Shown: positions 1 through 9,944 of the stretch, in pieces
Numbering within the stretch: the stretch's first letter is position 1
How the letters are laid out: the number at the start of each line of letters is the position of its first letter
Assembly (NCBI GenBank): GCA_018825965.1
Contig: JAHKAA010000047.1
Location: forward strand, 1-64,000
Origin: Gammaproteobacteria bacterium
GTDB taxonomy: Bacteria; Pseudomonadota; Gammaproteobacteria; Enterobacterales; Alteromonadaceae
Direction of reading: 5' to 3'
Length of the DNA: 64,000 bases
The notes under the pieces: model-generated
What the model saw: only the letters and a program-made list of their open reading frames with translations
The model's database searches: none
What the model was told of the DNA's origin: nothing
Program-made: the position numbers and the translations under genes

Positions 1-1500
1 ATAGCCAGCTAACTGGCTGGCCCGTTGTTCTAGCACGGCATAACTGAGGGTTTCACCACGAAATTCCAGTGCTGGCTGATGTGGAGTTAACTGTGCCTGT
101 GTTTCAAACAGCTGATGCAATAAAGCATCTTGCGGATATTCGAGTACTGGCCCTTGTGACAACTGCTTGATCAATTGCACTTCTGAAGGTGGAACTATAG
201 AAAAATCAGATAACTGCCGGACAATATTTTGTGCAGCTTGTTCCAGCATCCAGGCTAACCGGCTGGCAACTGCGTCAATATCATCGGATGATAAATATGC
301 CAGGTTATGATCCAACTGGACTTCAACATCCTGGTTTTCACCATATTCCCAGATCGTCACCATCAGAGGAGTGGCTTCATGATAGTGACTCAAATACACC
401 AGATCAGCGGCATCGCCCTCAATATGTATCCTACTGTCCAGTTTTAGGTAATTAAAACCAAGATCATATAAACGCTTACGCCCATGTCCATCTTGCAGCA
501 TCGGATACATATGGCCAATGGGAAACCGCTGATGTCTGAAATTACGTTTCATCGAATAGGCCGCAGACTGACAAAAATCTGCTAAATTCTGGCTGACATC
601 AATACTAACTCTTAAAGGACTGACACTGGTGAAAACTCCCAACATGTCTTTATCCATTTTACTGAGTCTATTGTGAGCAGGCACGCCAATCATCAGTTCG
701 TGCTGGCCGGTTTGTAATGCAAAGTAAGCAGACAGGACTGATAAATAAACCTGTGCAACAGTGACCTTTGCCTCTTCAGCCCTGAGCCTCAGTTGCTGAT
801 GGGAGGTTTTACTAACTTTAAAGGTATGACGGCAACTGGGGATAGCAACTGCCGACTGATAACTTTGCAGATACCTGGCCGGAAAAATCAAATCCGGAAC
901 TTGCTTCAATTCTGCTTGCCAGTATTCAAGACTACTCTGATAGCGTTGACTCTCCAGATACTTCAAATCATTCTGTACGATCTCCTGCCAGGACAGATAA
1001 CTATTTATATCCTCTTCGGCATTGTAATGACGAGCCAGTAAACTTGCCCAGTTTGAGAATCCCCAGCCATCCATAATTAAATGGTGTGCAAAGCCCACAT
1101 AGTAATGTTTATCCGATGATATTCTGACTATGTAAGCATGAAACATTTCGCTATCATTGATAGGAACAGGCGTCCCGAAAAGTGATTTTAACCAGCTATC
1201 CGCGACAAGTTCCGGATGAGAGTGACTACTGAAGTCTAAAAGTCGCAGTTCAAGGTTTCGTTCATCACTGACATATTGAAGAAGTGTCTGCTCACGTTCA
1301 ATAATTCGCAGTCCAAAAACGTCATGCTCCAGGACGACGCGTTGATGAGCTTCTTGCAATTTGACAACGTCGACCGTTTTAAACCTGATAATTCCACCAA
1401 TGTTATAAAGTGGATTATTTGGGTTGCGAAGTTGATCAAAGTAAATATCACTCTGAGTCAGACTTAATGGAAATGCGTTTACGTTGTTATTCACTTGCAT
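1..1500 (-). CDS. Non-ribosomal peptide synthetase, N-terminal part (condensation domain plus start of adenylation domain), cut by window edge
   Basis: An open frame runs from an ATG at 1500 (a second in-frame ATG lies at 1506) to the left edge, giving 500 codons without a stop. Residues about 10-440 read as an NRPS condensation domain: it opens with a PLSLTQ-type C1 motif and has the active-site motif HHLIMDG at residues 139-145, which matches HHxxxDG. From about residue 455 the frame reads like the start of an AMP-binding adenylation domain (TPHQPALEF, then LSYAVLEQRASQLA). The protein begins with a C domain, so it is either a lipo-initiating starter C or a later synthetase that accepts a peptide; the sequence here does not decide. 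A GGAG lies just upstream of the two ATGs, and the gene starts 24 bases after the ABC exporter ends, so it is the third gene of one operon. The product cannot be predicted because the adenylation specificity pocket is outside the window. Confidence 0.9.
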   Translation of the reverse strand, partial: MQVNNNVNAFPLSLTQSDIYFDQLRNPNNPLYNIGGIIRFKTVDVVKLQEAHQRVVLEHDVFGLRIIEREQTLLQYVSDERNLELRLLDFSSHSHPELVADSWLKSLFGTPVPINDSEMFHAYIVRISSDKHYYVGFAHHLIMDGWGFSNWASLLARHYNAEEDINSYLSWQEIVQNDLKYLESQRYQSSLEYWQAELKQVPDLIFPARYLQSYQSAVAIPSCRHTFKVSKTSHQQLRLRAEEAKVTVAQVYLSVLSAYFALQTGQHELMIGVPAHNRLSKMDKDMLGVFTSVSPLRVSIDVSQNLADFCQSAAYSMKRNFRHQRFPIGHMYPMLQDGHGRKRLYDLGFNYLKLDSRIHIEGDAADLVYLSHYHEATPLMVTIWEYGENQDVEVQLDHNLAYLSSDDIDAVASRLAWMLEQAAQNIVRQLSDFSIVPPSEVQLIKQLSQGPVLEYPQDALLHQLFETQAQLTPHQPALEFRGETLSYAVLEQRASQLAGY

Positions 1501-1524
1501 ATACATATAACTCCGCTTGTATTT

Positions 1525-3222
1525 TTAAGCAATTTTCTTGTTAGATGCATCATCCAACAAACTTTTAGTGTTTAACATCAGCATCCCTTGCTCCATTACA
1601 AGCATCTGATCTGCAAGTTCAAAGTAACTATCGTCATGACTAATAACAATTATTGCTTTATTTTTTAATTTGAGATTAGGCAATATTTCATTGTAAAAAA
1701 CAGCTTTAAACAATGGATCCTGATCAGCGGCCCATTCATCAAAAAGGTAAACCTGCTTATCTTCAAGAAAAGCAACGAGCAACGCTAAACGTTTTCGTTG
1801 CCCATCTGACAACGATGTTGTGGAAAATTGCCCATTAAAAATAGAAACTTTCTTATCCAGATGCAACATGACAAGATAATTCTGGATCTGTGCAGCAACA
1901 TCGTCAGTCACTTCAATAAGCAACCGATCAAACAAGTAAAAGTCAGTGTATATAGCACCAATAATTTGCCGATAACTTGAAATCAAGCTATCTGACAAAA
2001 CAATATCTCCAAATAAAATATTTCCCGAGCTTGGCCGGTAATGCAACGTAAGAAGTTTACTCAATGTTGATTTACCTGAACCATTTGCCCCTACAATAAA
2101 GGTTATCTCACCCTTTTTAATTTCTAAATTGAGCGGACCCACTTTGAAGCTATTGTCATCATTGACGCCAGGATATTGATATTCAACCTTTTCAAACCGC
2201 AGAGTCGACCACTCCGCCACTGGGGAAATATTTTGACTGACATCTTCACTTGGAATTTCAGCAAGTAAATCGTTTAATTTCCGGTAGGATATAGAAGCTA
2301 TTGTTACATCAGGTATGGAATTTAACAGCGCCGAAATTGGCCCTGTAACGTAAAGCAATGCCATTACCACACCAATAAGTTCATGCTGTGCAACTGAATA
2401 GTAATTGATAAAAACAAAACACACTAATCCGATCACTAACAACCCAATAAGGTCACCGAAATTTTTTGTTGATTTAATTATTGTTTGAGATTTGTTTTCG
2501 TTGAGAAGAATTAATTTTTCATTGTGGAGCAACTCTAAATCAAAATATTTATCTCGCTTTAATGTATCCAGTTTTATCTCTTTGATTCCAAAAATCAAAC
2601 CGCGAATAGACTCCTGCAAGTCATCTCGAATATCTCTGGAGCGTTGCAAGAATATTTTACCAAATAACATAGGTACTTGATAAAAAAAAGTTCCTACAAC
2701 AATAGCAACCATTACCAGTTTAAACACTGAAAAGTTTAAGTATGCCAAAAAACCCAACATGCCTAACAACGTGATACTATTTACCAGAATCACAGGGAGT
2801 GTCTTTGCTCCGGCAATAATTTTTGGTACATCAATATTGATTGATGAAATAAACTTTGATGAGCCAAGCTGCTCCAATACTGGCAACGGAGCCTGAGATA
2901 TACGATAGTAAAATTCTGTTCTGATATCTTTTGCAACGTCATTAGCGAGACGTAGTAAAATTAACTCTGATAATGTTCGCGTCAGAAAAATAAAAAAACA
3001 AGTCACAAAAAACAATGCTGCTAATTTGTAATTATAAAATTCAAAAGTCAAAAAATTTGCAACTGTAGCTTCCGTACTTTCGAAATTTGGGTCTTCAGGC
3101 TGAATGCCAGACATTAACATAGGCATAATTCCGGAGAATAAAACCCCTGATAATGCCCCTAAAGATAAAGATAAAAATAACTTATTTGATGATTTTTTTG
3201 TAAACGCGGCAAGAATGCTCAT
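1525..3222 (-). CDS. Cyclic-peptide-type ABC exporter (PvdE/SyrD/YojI-like), fused membrane and ATPase domains
   Basis: 565 residues, the usual size of the PvdE/SyrD/YojI family, which moves peptides across the inner membrane. The N-terminal half holds hydrophobic segments near residues 15-38, 65-85, 140-185 and 255-295. The C-terminal ATPase domain has a Walker A (GANGSGKST) near residue 378, a signature LSDGQRKRL near 475 (Asp replaces the usual second Gly) and a Walker B (VYLFDEWAADQDP) near 496. The start overlaps the upstream acylase stop by four bases (ATGA), so translation is probably coupled. Placed between an Ntn-hydrolase and an NRPS, it most likely carries the NRPS product, or an acylated precursor of it, into the periplasm. 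The family call is firm; the substrate is inferred from context. Confidence 0.9.
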   Translation of the reverse strand: MSILAAFTKKSSNKLFLSLSLGALSGVLFSGIMPMLMSGIQPEDPNFESTEATVANFLTFEFYNYKLAALFFVTCFFIFLTRTLSELILLRLANDVAKDIRTEFYYRISQAPLPVLEQLGSSKFISSINIDVPKIIAGAKTLPVILVNSITLLGMLGFLAYLNFSVFKLVMVAIVVGTFFYQVPMLFGKIFLQRSRDIRDDLQESIRGLIFGIKEIKLDTLKRDKYFDLELLHNEKLILLNENKSQTIIKSTKNFGDLIGLLVIGLVCFVFINYYSVAQHELIGVVMALLYVTGPISALLNSIPDVTIASISYRKLNDLLAEIPSEDVSQNISPVAEWSTLRFEKVEYQYPGVNDDNSFKVGPLNLEIKKGEITFIVGANGSGKSTLSKLLTLHYRPSSGNILFGDIVLSDSLISSYRQIIGAIYTDFYLFDRLLIEVTDDVAAQIQNYLVMLHLDKKVSIFNGQFSTTSLSDGQRKRLALLVAFLEDKQVYLFDEWAADQDPLFKAVFYNEILPNLKLKNKAIIVISHDDSYFELADQMLVMEQGMLMLNTKSLLDDASNKKIA

Positions 3223-5690
3223 TCTAAAATCCCAGAGTTGTTTCCCAAAGATTGAGGGGCAATACCAATTGTGCTAAGAACGTTCGGATCACGCGAAAAA
3301 TGAATATAACCAACATCACTGAACCCATCTATCATATCGTCATAATGTGAGCTGTTGACATGACCAGACTGTCCAGTTGAGTTCATAAACAAGTGAATGT
3401 CATTTTCTGGTGAAAATTGAATTATTTGCCTGAAGCCCGCACCAAACTTCTGCTGATACCCCTCATCAGCACTAAACTCGCTACTTGCGACATTAATGGT
3501 ATTGACTGCTCCACCGTTAGAAATTTGTCTTTCAAATACATGTTTCAAAACTTTCATTTCACTAAACGGTGTATGTCCATAGACGGTATGTTGTACTTTT
3601 CCCCATTGCCATTGCGAAATGTCTCCACCTGCAAATTTTGTCATTTCCTCCACCATATTTTTCAGCGCACTGTCTAATACTGAAAGGCAATTTTCAATCA
3701 ACAAGACGCTTTCAACGTCATCACACCAAACCGAGTTAGAACTGATTAAATCTGCAAGCTGATCTGCACTAACAAGCTCTTTAATAGCTTGCAAGTGTTT
3801 TTGATGAGGTTTCTTATCCCAAAAGCCAATTAGTTCATCATCAAATAATGCATTTTTCAGATGTCTCTGCCAAGAATAAAACAACGTAGCAGCAACGCTG
3901 CTAGTGGTTGCCATACCATCCCAGCCATTTAATTGTGATATTATATACTCTTCACTTTCATTGTTAGGCTGGTATTTATTAAAGTGTTCCAACAACAAAT
4001 GAACTGAACCATCGAATACATCTGCTTGCATTCTTTGAACATCTTCAATAGACAATCCTCCTCCATCTCTTTCATTAATTAAACGTTCGATTCGATCGTA
4101 ACGATAAGGAGCGGCAAAACTATTAGATATGTAGTATGGGTAACTATCATCGGTATTTCTATTGTTCGCATTAATTATATAACCATTCTCTGGATTATAT
4201 ATCCTCGGCATCTTATTAAAATCAACGTAGCCAGACCATTTTCCGCCCTGCGAAGAGGCAAAAACAGGATAGTTTCCAAAGCCCTCGTCTCTGACCGGAA
4301 TTCTACCAGCACCAACCATGCCAATATTATTTTTATCATCGACGTAGAACATATTGAGTACAGGTGCAACTTGCTTCTCCAAAGCTTTGTTAAATTCTTC
4401 CCAGTTTTTCGCATAGCTAATCTGGTACATTGCGTCATAGCTGGTATCGTCATCAATCAGGGCGGTCCATTTTAACGCCAGTGCCTGCTCGAAACCTTGA
4501 ATAACATCACTAATAATAGGTCCGTTAAGAGAGTTTCTGACCTGGATTTTTATATCCTTAGTTGGTGTTCTTATAATTGCAGGAAAATCAGATTTAACCT
4601 TTATAACTTCTACCCGATGCTCAAATTGTTTCCATTTTCCGTTATGCCAATATTGACGCTGATCTTTTGGGTTAATATGTTCAATATATAAATCTTGCAC
4701 ATCAGCCATCATATTTGTGCCGCCCCAGGCAATATTATTATTTTTTCCAAAAATAATAATGGGCAAACCAACAAGACTCATACCAGTTGCTGAAAGATGC
4801 TTTCCTTTCTGACTTACTGCATACCACAACGATGGAATTTGCAACCCTAAGTGTGGGTCATTGGCAAGTACAGACTTGCCAGTTTTGGTCAACGTCCCTG
4901 CGATCACCCAAGCATTACTGCCAACATAACGCCCGCCAACTTTATATTTGTTTTCTAATTCGGTTTGTAATGACAATAAATGCCCGAGCAGAGCATCCAT
5001 TTTTTCAACTGAAACTTCAGAATCTTTGAATTCAGAATTTTTCAGATACGGAAAAAAAACAGTAGCTTGTGTAGCAGATAGATATTTTGCTGCAGTAAAC
5101 GCTTGGATCTCTTGTTTGAAATCCTGAGAAAGATTTAGGGCAAACATTTTAACCCAACTCAATGAATCCTCTACAGTCCAAGGCTCAGGTTGAATATCAA
5201 GAAGTTGAAACTCTATAGGTAATTGCCTGGCACTTTTCATCCATGCATTAACACCTTCGGCATAAGCTGACAGTGATTTCAGTGCGTCTTTGGATAAATG
5301 CTTTTTACTTGCTTCAGCTGCCTGTCTTATCCCTAAAGTTCGCAGCCATATATCCTGATTGACAGCGCTTTTACCAAAAATTTCACTTAGCCTGCCTTGA
5401 CTGAGCCGGCGTTGTAATTCCAACTGCCACAATCGATCCTGTGCATGAACAAAACCCATTGAAAAATAGACATCTTCATCATTTGATGCATTGATGTACA
5501 CAACACCATTGATATCTCTTTGAATAGCCACATCCTCTTTTAAATTTTCAACCATGGCAACGCCATCATTTTGAGGTAGTGCATTTATAAAATAAAACTT
5601 ATAGACAACTATGATTAAAATGGCCGCAGGTAGTAGGAAAAAAATTACTGCCCTGGATATCAATGGAAATTTTTTCAATAAGACAGACAT
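3219..5690 (-). CDS. Penicillin acylase / acyl-homoserine-lactone acylase family Ntn-hydrolase (PvdQ-like role inferred)
   Basis: This enzyme family cuts amide-linked acyl groups and matures by self-cleavage before a catalytic Ser. Counted from the longest start (ATG at 5735, 838 residues), GSNAW at 272-276 matches the family's Gly-Ser processing site, so Ser273 would become the beta-chain N-terminus; NDPHLGL follows near 292, as usual. A membrane segment at about residues 28-50 would be a signal anchor, placing the enzyme in the periplasm. I prefer the ATG at 5690, which has AAGGGG upstream; the ATG at 5735 is possible, with AGG six bases before it. First gene of the operon, overlapping the exporter by four bases. 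In pyoverdine synthesis PvdQ removes a fatty acyl chain from the exported precursor; the same job here is inference. Quorum-signal degradation is the alternative. Confidence 0.88.
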   Translation of the reverse strand: MSVLLKKFPLISRAVIFFLLPAAILIIVVYKFYFINALPQNDGVAMVENLKEDVAIQRDINGVVYINASNDEDVYFSMGFVHAQDRLWQLELQRRLSQGRLSEIFGKSAVNQDIWLRTLGIRQAAEASKKHLSKDALKSLSAYAEGVNAWMKSARQLPIEFQLLDIQPEPWTVEDSLSWVKMFALNLSQDFKQEIQAFTAAKYLSATQATVFFPYLKNSEFKDSEVSVEKMDALLGHLLSLQTELENKYKVGGRYVGSNAWVIAGTLTKTGKSVLANDPHLGLQIPSLWYAVSQKGKHLSATGMSLVGLPIIIFGKNNNIAWGGTNMMADVQDLYIEHINPKDQRQYWHNGKWKQFEHRVEVIKVKSDFPAIIRTPTKDIKIQVRNSLNGPIISDVIQGFEQALALKWTALIDDDTSYDAMYQISYAKNWEEFNKALEKQVAPVLNMFYVDDKNNIGMVGAGRIPVRDEGFGNYPVFASSQGGKWSGYVDFNKMPRIYNPENGYIINANNRNTDDSYPYYISNSFAAPYRYDRIERLINERDGGGLSIEDVQRMQADVFDGSVHLLLEHFNKYQPNNESEEYIISQLNGWDGMATTSSVAATLFYSWQRHLKNALFDDELIGFWDKKPHQKHLQAIKELVSADQLADLISSNSVWCDDVESVLLIENCLSVLDSALKNMVEEMTKFAGGDISQWQWGKVQHTVYGHTPFSEMKVLKHVFERQISNGGAVNTINVASSEFSADEGYQQKFGAGFRQIIQFSPENDIHLFMNSTGQSGHVNSSHYDDMIDGFSDVGYIHFSRDPNVLSTIGIAPQSLGNNSGILE

Positions 5691-5735
5691 TACACACTCA
5701 ACCCCTTTAATTATTAATTTATGGTGCAATTTCAT

Positions 5736-6760
5736 TAAATGCCTGCAAGCAGTACTTAACTATAAATAACAAAATGTATATTAAACTGATTTTATACATA
5801 AAATAATCAATCTACGGTTGTTACACAGCAGCACTAGCATAATATGTGAAAATTGCATTTTTGTTTCAAAAAAATATAATCTTATGGAAACAAGTAAACG
5901 TTCTTTATGCTACTTCGTTATGGTTCAATGCGCTCGGATTGCGACAAAATATCCTATTATCCTAACTACGTATGCAAGTACAAAGTGTTGGCTGAATATC
6001 CCCAGGGCAAGATCGCGGACATTTTTTGACCGTAACAGGCATGTTTAGTTTCGTCTTTTACGTTAGCTAGATCGATTGTTAAACAACCTCAACAACACAC
6101 GACCACTCACGCTCTCTCCCTGTGAAAATGCCCCGCTTTGCGTTAACGAAATTCAATATACTTGCATCGTAAAACCTGCTCACAACAGCCTTAAGTGTCA
6201 GATTTACATTTTCAAACTGGAACGGAAAATTTTTCATCTCACGAGTGAGATCGAATGCATCTGTCGCCAGACGTAAAATTGCAACAGTTTGAACTGCGAA
6301 GATCATTTCTAAAACTATTTCCATTACACAGAAACGCATTCCAGACAAACCAGCGTCATAAGGAAAGTACTTTTTGATGGCATCATCCTAACCGAATCAT
6401 ATTTACAATTCAAACACATTAATATGTATAATTTTAGTAATGTGTATTTAGGTAGCGCCCTGCGTCTTGCTTAGGAGTGAACAGGCGAATCGCAATGGAA
6501 AAAGCATGGTTGAACCAGCGAAAATACGCCAAAAAGCGAGAAGTTACGAAGAAAAGGGTAGATGGCAGGATGATACTTAAATACGCAATAAAATTTATCC
6601 CAACAACTTATTGAAATAACTTATTTTTAACATTTATCCCGAAAATCAACTAAATAAAATAAAAATGGCAGATCTGTTTTAACCTAATTAGCTACAGAAC
6701 ATATTTCACCAAATTACCCACTAATGAAACACCAATCTGTCGCGCCAAGTTTCTTTGTAT
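5736..6760 (+). other. AT-rich stretch without a convincing gene, upstream of the NRPS operon
   Basis: About one kilobase with only short, composition-driven frames. The part next to the acylase operon should contain its promoter; an inverted repeat ATGTAT/ATACAT with a 14-base spacer lies at 5774-5799, but I cannot match it to a known operator. A 39-codon frame at 6495-6614 has TAGGAG about 20 bases upstream and would encode a strongly basic peptide (MEKAWLNQRKYAKKREVTKK and on); it may be chance. A minus-strand frame at 6079-6348 (89 codons) is not recognisable. The stretch borders transposase debris and is probably decayed DNA. Confidence 0.5.
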
Positions 6761-7590
6761 TCAGTAAATACTGTTGATTGCGGCCAGATGCAGGTATGCC
6801 GCAGCTGCCGACCATTTGCACGCAATTATTGCAGCAAATCCGATCGACGGAGGCAAACGTTTGGCACACCCGGCGATCAGTAGAGCATCATATAGTTTAA
6901 AACTAAGTAGCCATAGCCAAGCCGATATGTAGATGGGTGATGGCTGCACTGCGGTTTAGATCGTATTCGTTTAATTTTACACCGATATATCCCGCGCTTT
7001 GGCTTTTGTGGCAACAGATCGCTGCAAGCACATATTCTACTTTGGTTCTTTCTCTGGCTTGTGGTGTTTCCACAAACTCTTTCAGAGTTTTGTAGCGTTC
7101 CTTCCTGTGGGTGTAATGTCAGGGTTTTTCCTGTTACAGGATCTGTGCATTGCACTTTAAGAGGACAGCTTTGACAACGTTCTTTTCCAAACCTGATCTA
7201 AGTGGACGTTCCGATGCTAAATAAGGATCTAAGCCCTGCGGGACAAATTACACGGCGGTTAATAAAGTCAATCTTAAATTCTTTTTTGCTGAATATCCCT
7301 TCGTTTATGGATGTCCATGGCTTCGCTATCACCTGTTGACCCTGTTCATATAACTCTGCTGTCGATTATGCGGCCAGATAACCCCTCTCTTTCACTTCAT
7401 TTAGATCTCAGCACCTTGGGTTCGAGCCACTCTGCCGCTTTATGTTCCGGTTCATTGGAAGGCTTTGTGCTGAGCCACTGCTGAAACGGTGTCACATCCT
7501 TGAGCAAGGTGTTGAGCGCATTCTGTTTCTCTGTGGCTTTAGAGCAGTCAATATCCAGAGCTGTTCTAATACTACTTTTCAGCTAGAACT
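6761..7590 (-). pseudogene. Remnant of an IS1182-type (DDE_Tnp_1_6) transposase
   Basis: Read on the minus strand in several frames, the stretch spells out pieces of an IS1182-family transposase in the right order. First come about 55 codons at 7590-7400 (KATEKQNALNTLLKD, then HKAAEWLEPKV). Next is the segment GYLAA...AELYEQGQQVIAKPW. Then comes the Cys-rich C-terminal motif CQSCPLKVQCTDPVTGKTL near 7180-7120, followed by a KVEYVLAAI-like end. Stops and frame changes separate the pieces, for instance a stop near 7395 and a shift near 7085, so it cannot be functional. The last part, 6761-6890, is no longer recognisable. The 5' end is missing where the ISAs1-type element begins at 7593. Confidence 0.65.
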
Positions 7591-7592
7591 CT

Positions 7593-8797
7593 CAGGGCGG
7601 GATCATACTTTTTAAGGGAACTTTTGTGATATGAGATGATCAGATCACAACTTTCTCTTTTCTGGCTATTGAACATGAGTTTTATCAACTATCCGGACCA
7701 CATAGAAGATCACCGTAAAGACATTAACAAAGAATATGACCTGGGCGACATTATCTTTTTAACCATGGCAGCTGTGTTAGCCGGGGCTGATGGTTGGAAG
7801 GCGATCAAGATTTTTGGTGACAGTAAACTCGATTGGTTACGTAAGTACAGGGCGTTTAAAAATGGCATTCCAACTCGTCATTCCATAGGGCGAATTATCA
7901 GGGGGCTAAGCAATGAAGCCTTGTGAGCCAGTTTTGCACGATGGATTAACGAGCAGCGTGAGACGATCGGCAAACCGCATATTGCCTTTGATGGCAAAAC
8001 CCTGCGTGGTAGCGGTAAACGTTCTGGCACAGACGCGCTGCATGTAATGAGTGCCATGGTAGTGGACAGTGGTTTGGTGTTGACGCAGCAAGAGTCTTTG
8101 GGCAAGAAAAATGAAATCAAAACCATGCAGGCTATGTTGCAAAGTTTAGAGGTCAAAGGCACGTTGATTAGTGCAGATGCCATGCACACTCAAACCGAGA
8201 CTGCAAAAATCGTTAGAGTCGAAGGCGCAGATTACGTATTGCAGCTAAAAGATAACCAAAAAAATCTGCATGAAGAAGTAAAAGCCTACTTTCACAAAAT
8301 CGGACGAGACGATGCGGTTTTATATGATGCCCAATTTATCAAAGAGGTCGATGGTGAACATGGGCGGATAGTTGAGCGTCATTATCGCGTATTACCGGTG
8401 TCGAATTGGATAAAAGACATTGATTGCTGGAAAGACATTCAGAGCATTGTTGAAGTGACCCGTATGCGAGAAGGCAAAACTGCGGAAATAAGTCACTACA
8501 TCAGCTCGTTAGCGCCAGATGTGACTGAGTTAAGTCGAACAATACGCCATCATTGGGCAATAGAGAATAGCCAGCATTGGGTGTTAGATATGACCTTCAG
8601 GGAAGACGAAAGCCAAATATATGCCGAAGATGGGGCTAAAAATCTGGCCTTGTTCAGGCGTGCCCTGCTGAACCTAATCAAGGCTCACCCAATGAAAGAC
8701 AGTGTTGCTGGTAAACGACAGCGTGCTTATTGGGATGACAAATTCAGGGCGGAGATTTTGTTTGGTTGATTTTTAATCAAAGCATGTTCCCGCCCTG
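7593..8797 (+). mobile_element. ISAs1-family insertion sequence with matching terminal inverted repeats
   Basis: A 1205-base element bounded by imperfect inverted repeats. The left end reads CAGGGCGGGATCATACTTTT from 7593; the right end, reverse complemented from 8797, reads CAGGGCGGGAACATGCTTTG, so 17 of 20 bases agree. Size and the single transposase frame fit the ISAs1 (H-repeat) family. I see no target-site duplication: the bases outside are AGAACTCT on the left and TCATTGCG on the right. This suggests that flanking DNA was rearranged after insertion. The left end abuts the IS1182-type remnant. Confidence 0.8.
7675..8769 (+). pseudogene. ISAs1-family transposase interrupted by one in-frame TGA
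   Basis: The frame starting MSFINYPDHIEDHRK at 7675 runs to 8769 and would give a 364-residue transposase of normal ISAs1 length. Codon 84, TGA at 7924-7926, stops it; the same frame resumes at once (ASFARWINEQRETIGK) without any shift. The catalytic landmarks after the stop are intact: AFDGKTLRG, LISADAMHTQ and HHWAIENSQHW...DMTFREDES, consistent with a DDE site. So a single base change inactivated an otherwise well-preserved gene, or the stop is read through at low level. An upstream ATG at 7636 is possible but the N-terminus fits the family from 7675. Confidence 0.85.
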
Positions 8798-8874
8798 TCA
8801 TTGCGGTAAATATTACAGTAGTAAAGCATTTAAAGGAAAATGGGGGAATACCAACAAAAAGCAGACCAAAGATA

Positions 8875-8910
8875 AACGGCGCCGCAGCCAGCAACTGCCG
8901 CGGCGCCGTT
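8875..8910 (-). terminator. Strong hairpin terminator downstream of the secreted protein gene
   Basis: An 11-base perfect GC-rich stem (AACGGCGCCGC at 8875-8885 pairing with 8900-8910) with a 14-base loop. It lies about 10 bases after the stop codon of the minus-strand gene that ends at 8921. The T-tract is weak on the minus strand and slightly better (ATTTTA) on the plus strand, so it may act in both directions. Confidence 0.6.
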
Positions 8911-8920
8911 ATTTTACAGC

Positions 8921-9754
8921 TTAAGGAATGTCACAGGTTGGACATGGACGCCACGGAGCTCCAGAGACAGTAACATGACCCAATTGAACCAACTGAGAAA
9001 AATTGCCGTCAGAGATGCGGGCACTCACACTGTAGCCACCACCATAAGTTGGATTTTCAAAGGTTCTGAATGTGCCTGAATTTGCAGAAAATTTATAGGC
9101 GGGTGAAGCACCGGCACCACCATCGTCGCCGCTCCAGAAAAATTGGATACTCGCGTCTGTTGCCGGATCTTTAGCAGCTTTTGAATAAGGATCGACCTGA
9201 TAGGACACCTCAGCAATAAAAGAACCACCACTCCCCATCAGTGTTATAGGGCTTACAGATGGTTTTTTCTGAACCCATACACCTTTAGCAGAACACAAAC
9301 CTGCGCGGGTAACCCAGACTAAGCCATAACCGTGAGTGCGGTCGAATTTAACATCTCTGTAGGCGTTCGCATCAAGATTTGACTTGTCACGTCCCACATA
9401 ACCACTTTCCGACGTATTAAAGTTTACGTAGGCGTAGATATCGAAGAGATTACCTTTGAAGCGGCTGTTTTGCCCCTGCAATACATGATTTGGCCCTTCA
9501 ATACGCAGATAGTCAAAGGAATCGCTCAGCTTGCCTAATGAATAGACAAATTGTGCCCAGGAAGAAGGATCATAGGGGTTAGCTGCAACAGATAAACCAC
9601 TCTGAACCGCAGAGCTGACGTTAGTTCCAGACACATTGTATGATGTATCCCTGCCATACGAACAATTCTCCGGCAAGGCATTAGTCGCAGCATGCGAAGA
9701 AATCCATAGTTGACTAAGCAACATCAGCGCCGTAAATCCACATTTTTTAAACAT
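8921..9754 (-). CDS. Secreted protein of unknown function with signal peptide
   Basis: 277 residues. The first 22 form a clear signal peptide (charged MFKK, hydrophobic core, SSHAA cleavage region), so the mature protein is exported. A strong AGGAG lies eight bases before the ATG. The mature part is rich in Gly, Ser, Tyr and Phe with few charges. It contains four Cys: one near the mature N-terminus (ENCSYG), one mid-protein (AGLCSA) and a C-terminal CPTC pair, so disulphides are likely. The alternating hydrophobic pattern of the second half suggests a beta-sandwich. I do not recognise the family. It stands alone between transposase debris and a pseudogene, with its own terminator. Confidence 0.7.
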   Translation of the reverse strand: MFKKCGFTALMLLSQLWISSHAATNALPENCSYGRDTSYNVSGTNVSSAVQSGLSVAANPYDPSSWAQFVYSLGKLSDSFDYLRIEGPNHVLQGQNSRFKGNLFDIYAYVNFNTSESGYVGRDKSNLDANAYRDVKFDRTHGYGLVWVTRAGLCSAKGVWVQKKPSVSPITLMGSGGSFIAEVSYQVDPYSKAAKDPATDASIQFFWSGDDGGAGASPAYKFSANSGTFRTFENPTYGGGYSVSARISDGNFSQLVQLGHVTVSGAPWRPCPTCDIP

Positions 9755-9944
9755 AGTTATCTCCTGATAGTGAGTGAATATCAGAAATATAAAGCCACAA
9801 AATCACACAAAAATAACATATTAAAAACAAATATCGTAAAAAAATAATGTTTTCATCACATGCTGCCCTGCAAGGAAAAAACAATCCCAGCCTTAGATCG
9901 GAAAATACATAGCGGCCTTTGGCATACGCCAGTTCAGCCTCCTT

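Noticed and set aside
5774..5799. Fur or LuxR box upstream of the acylase operon
   Set aside because: The inverted repeat does not fit either consensus well enough to name a regulator.
7878..8189. Open frames on the minus strand across the ISAs1-type transposase
   Set aside because: They lie opposite a recognisable transposase reading frame and have no family features; they are shadows.
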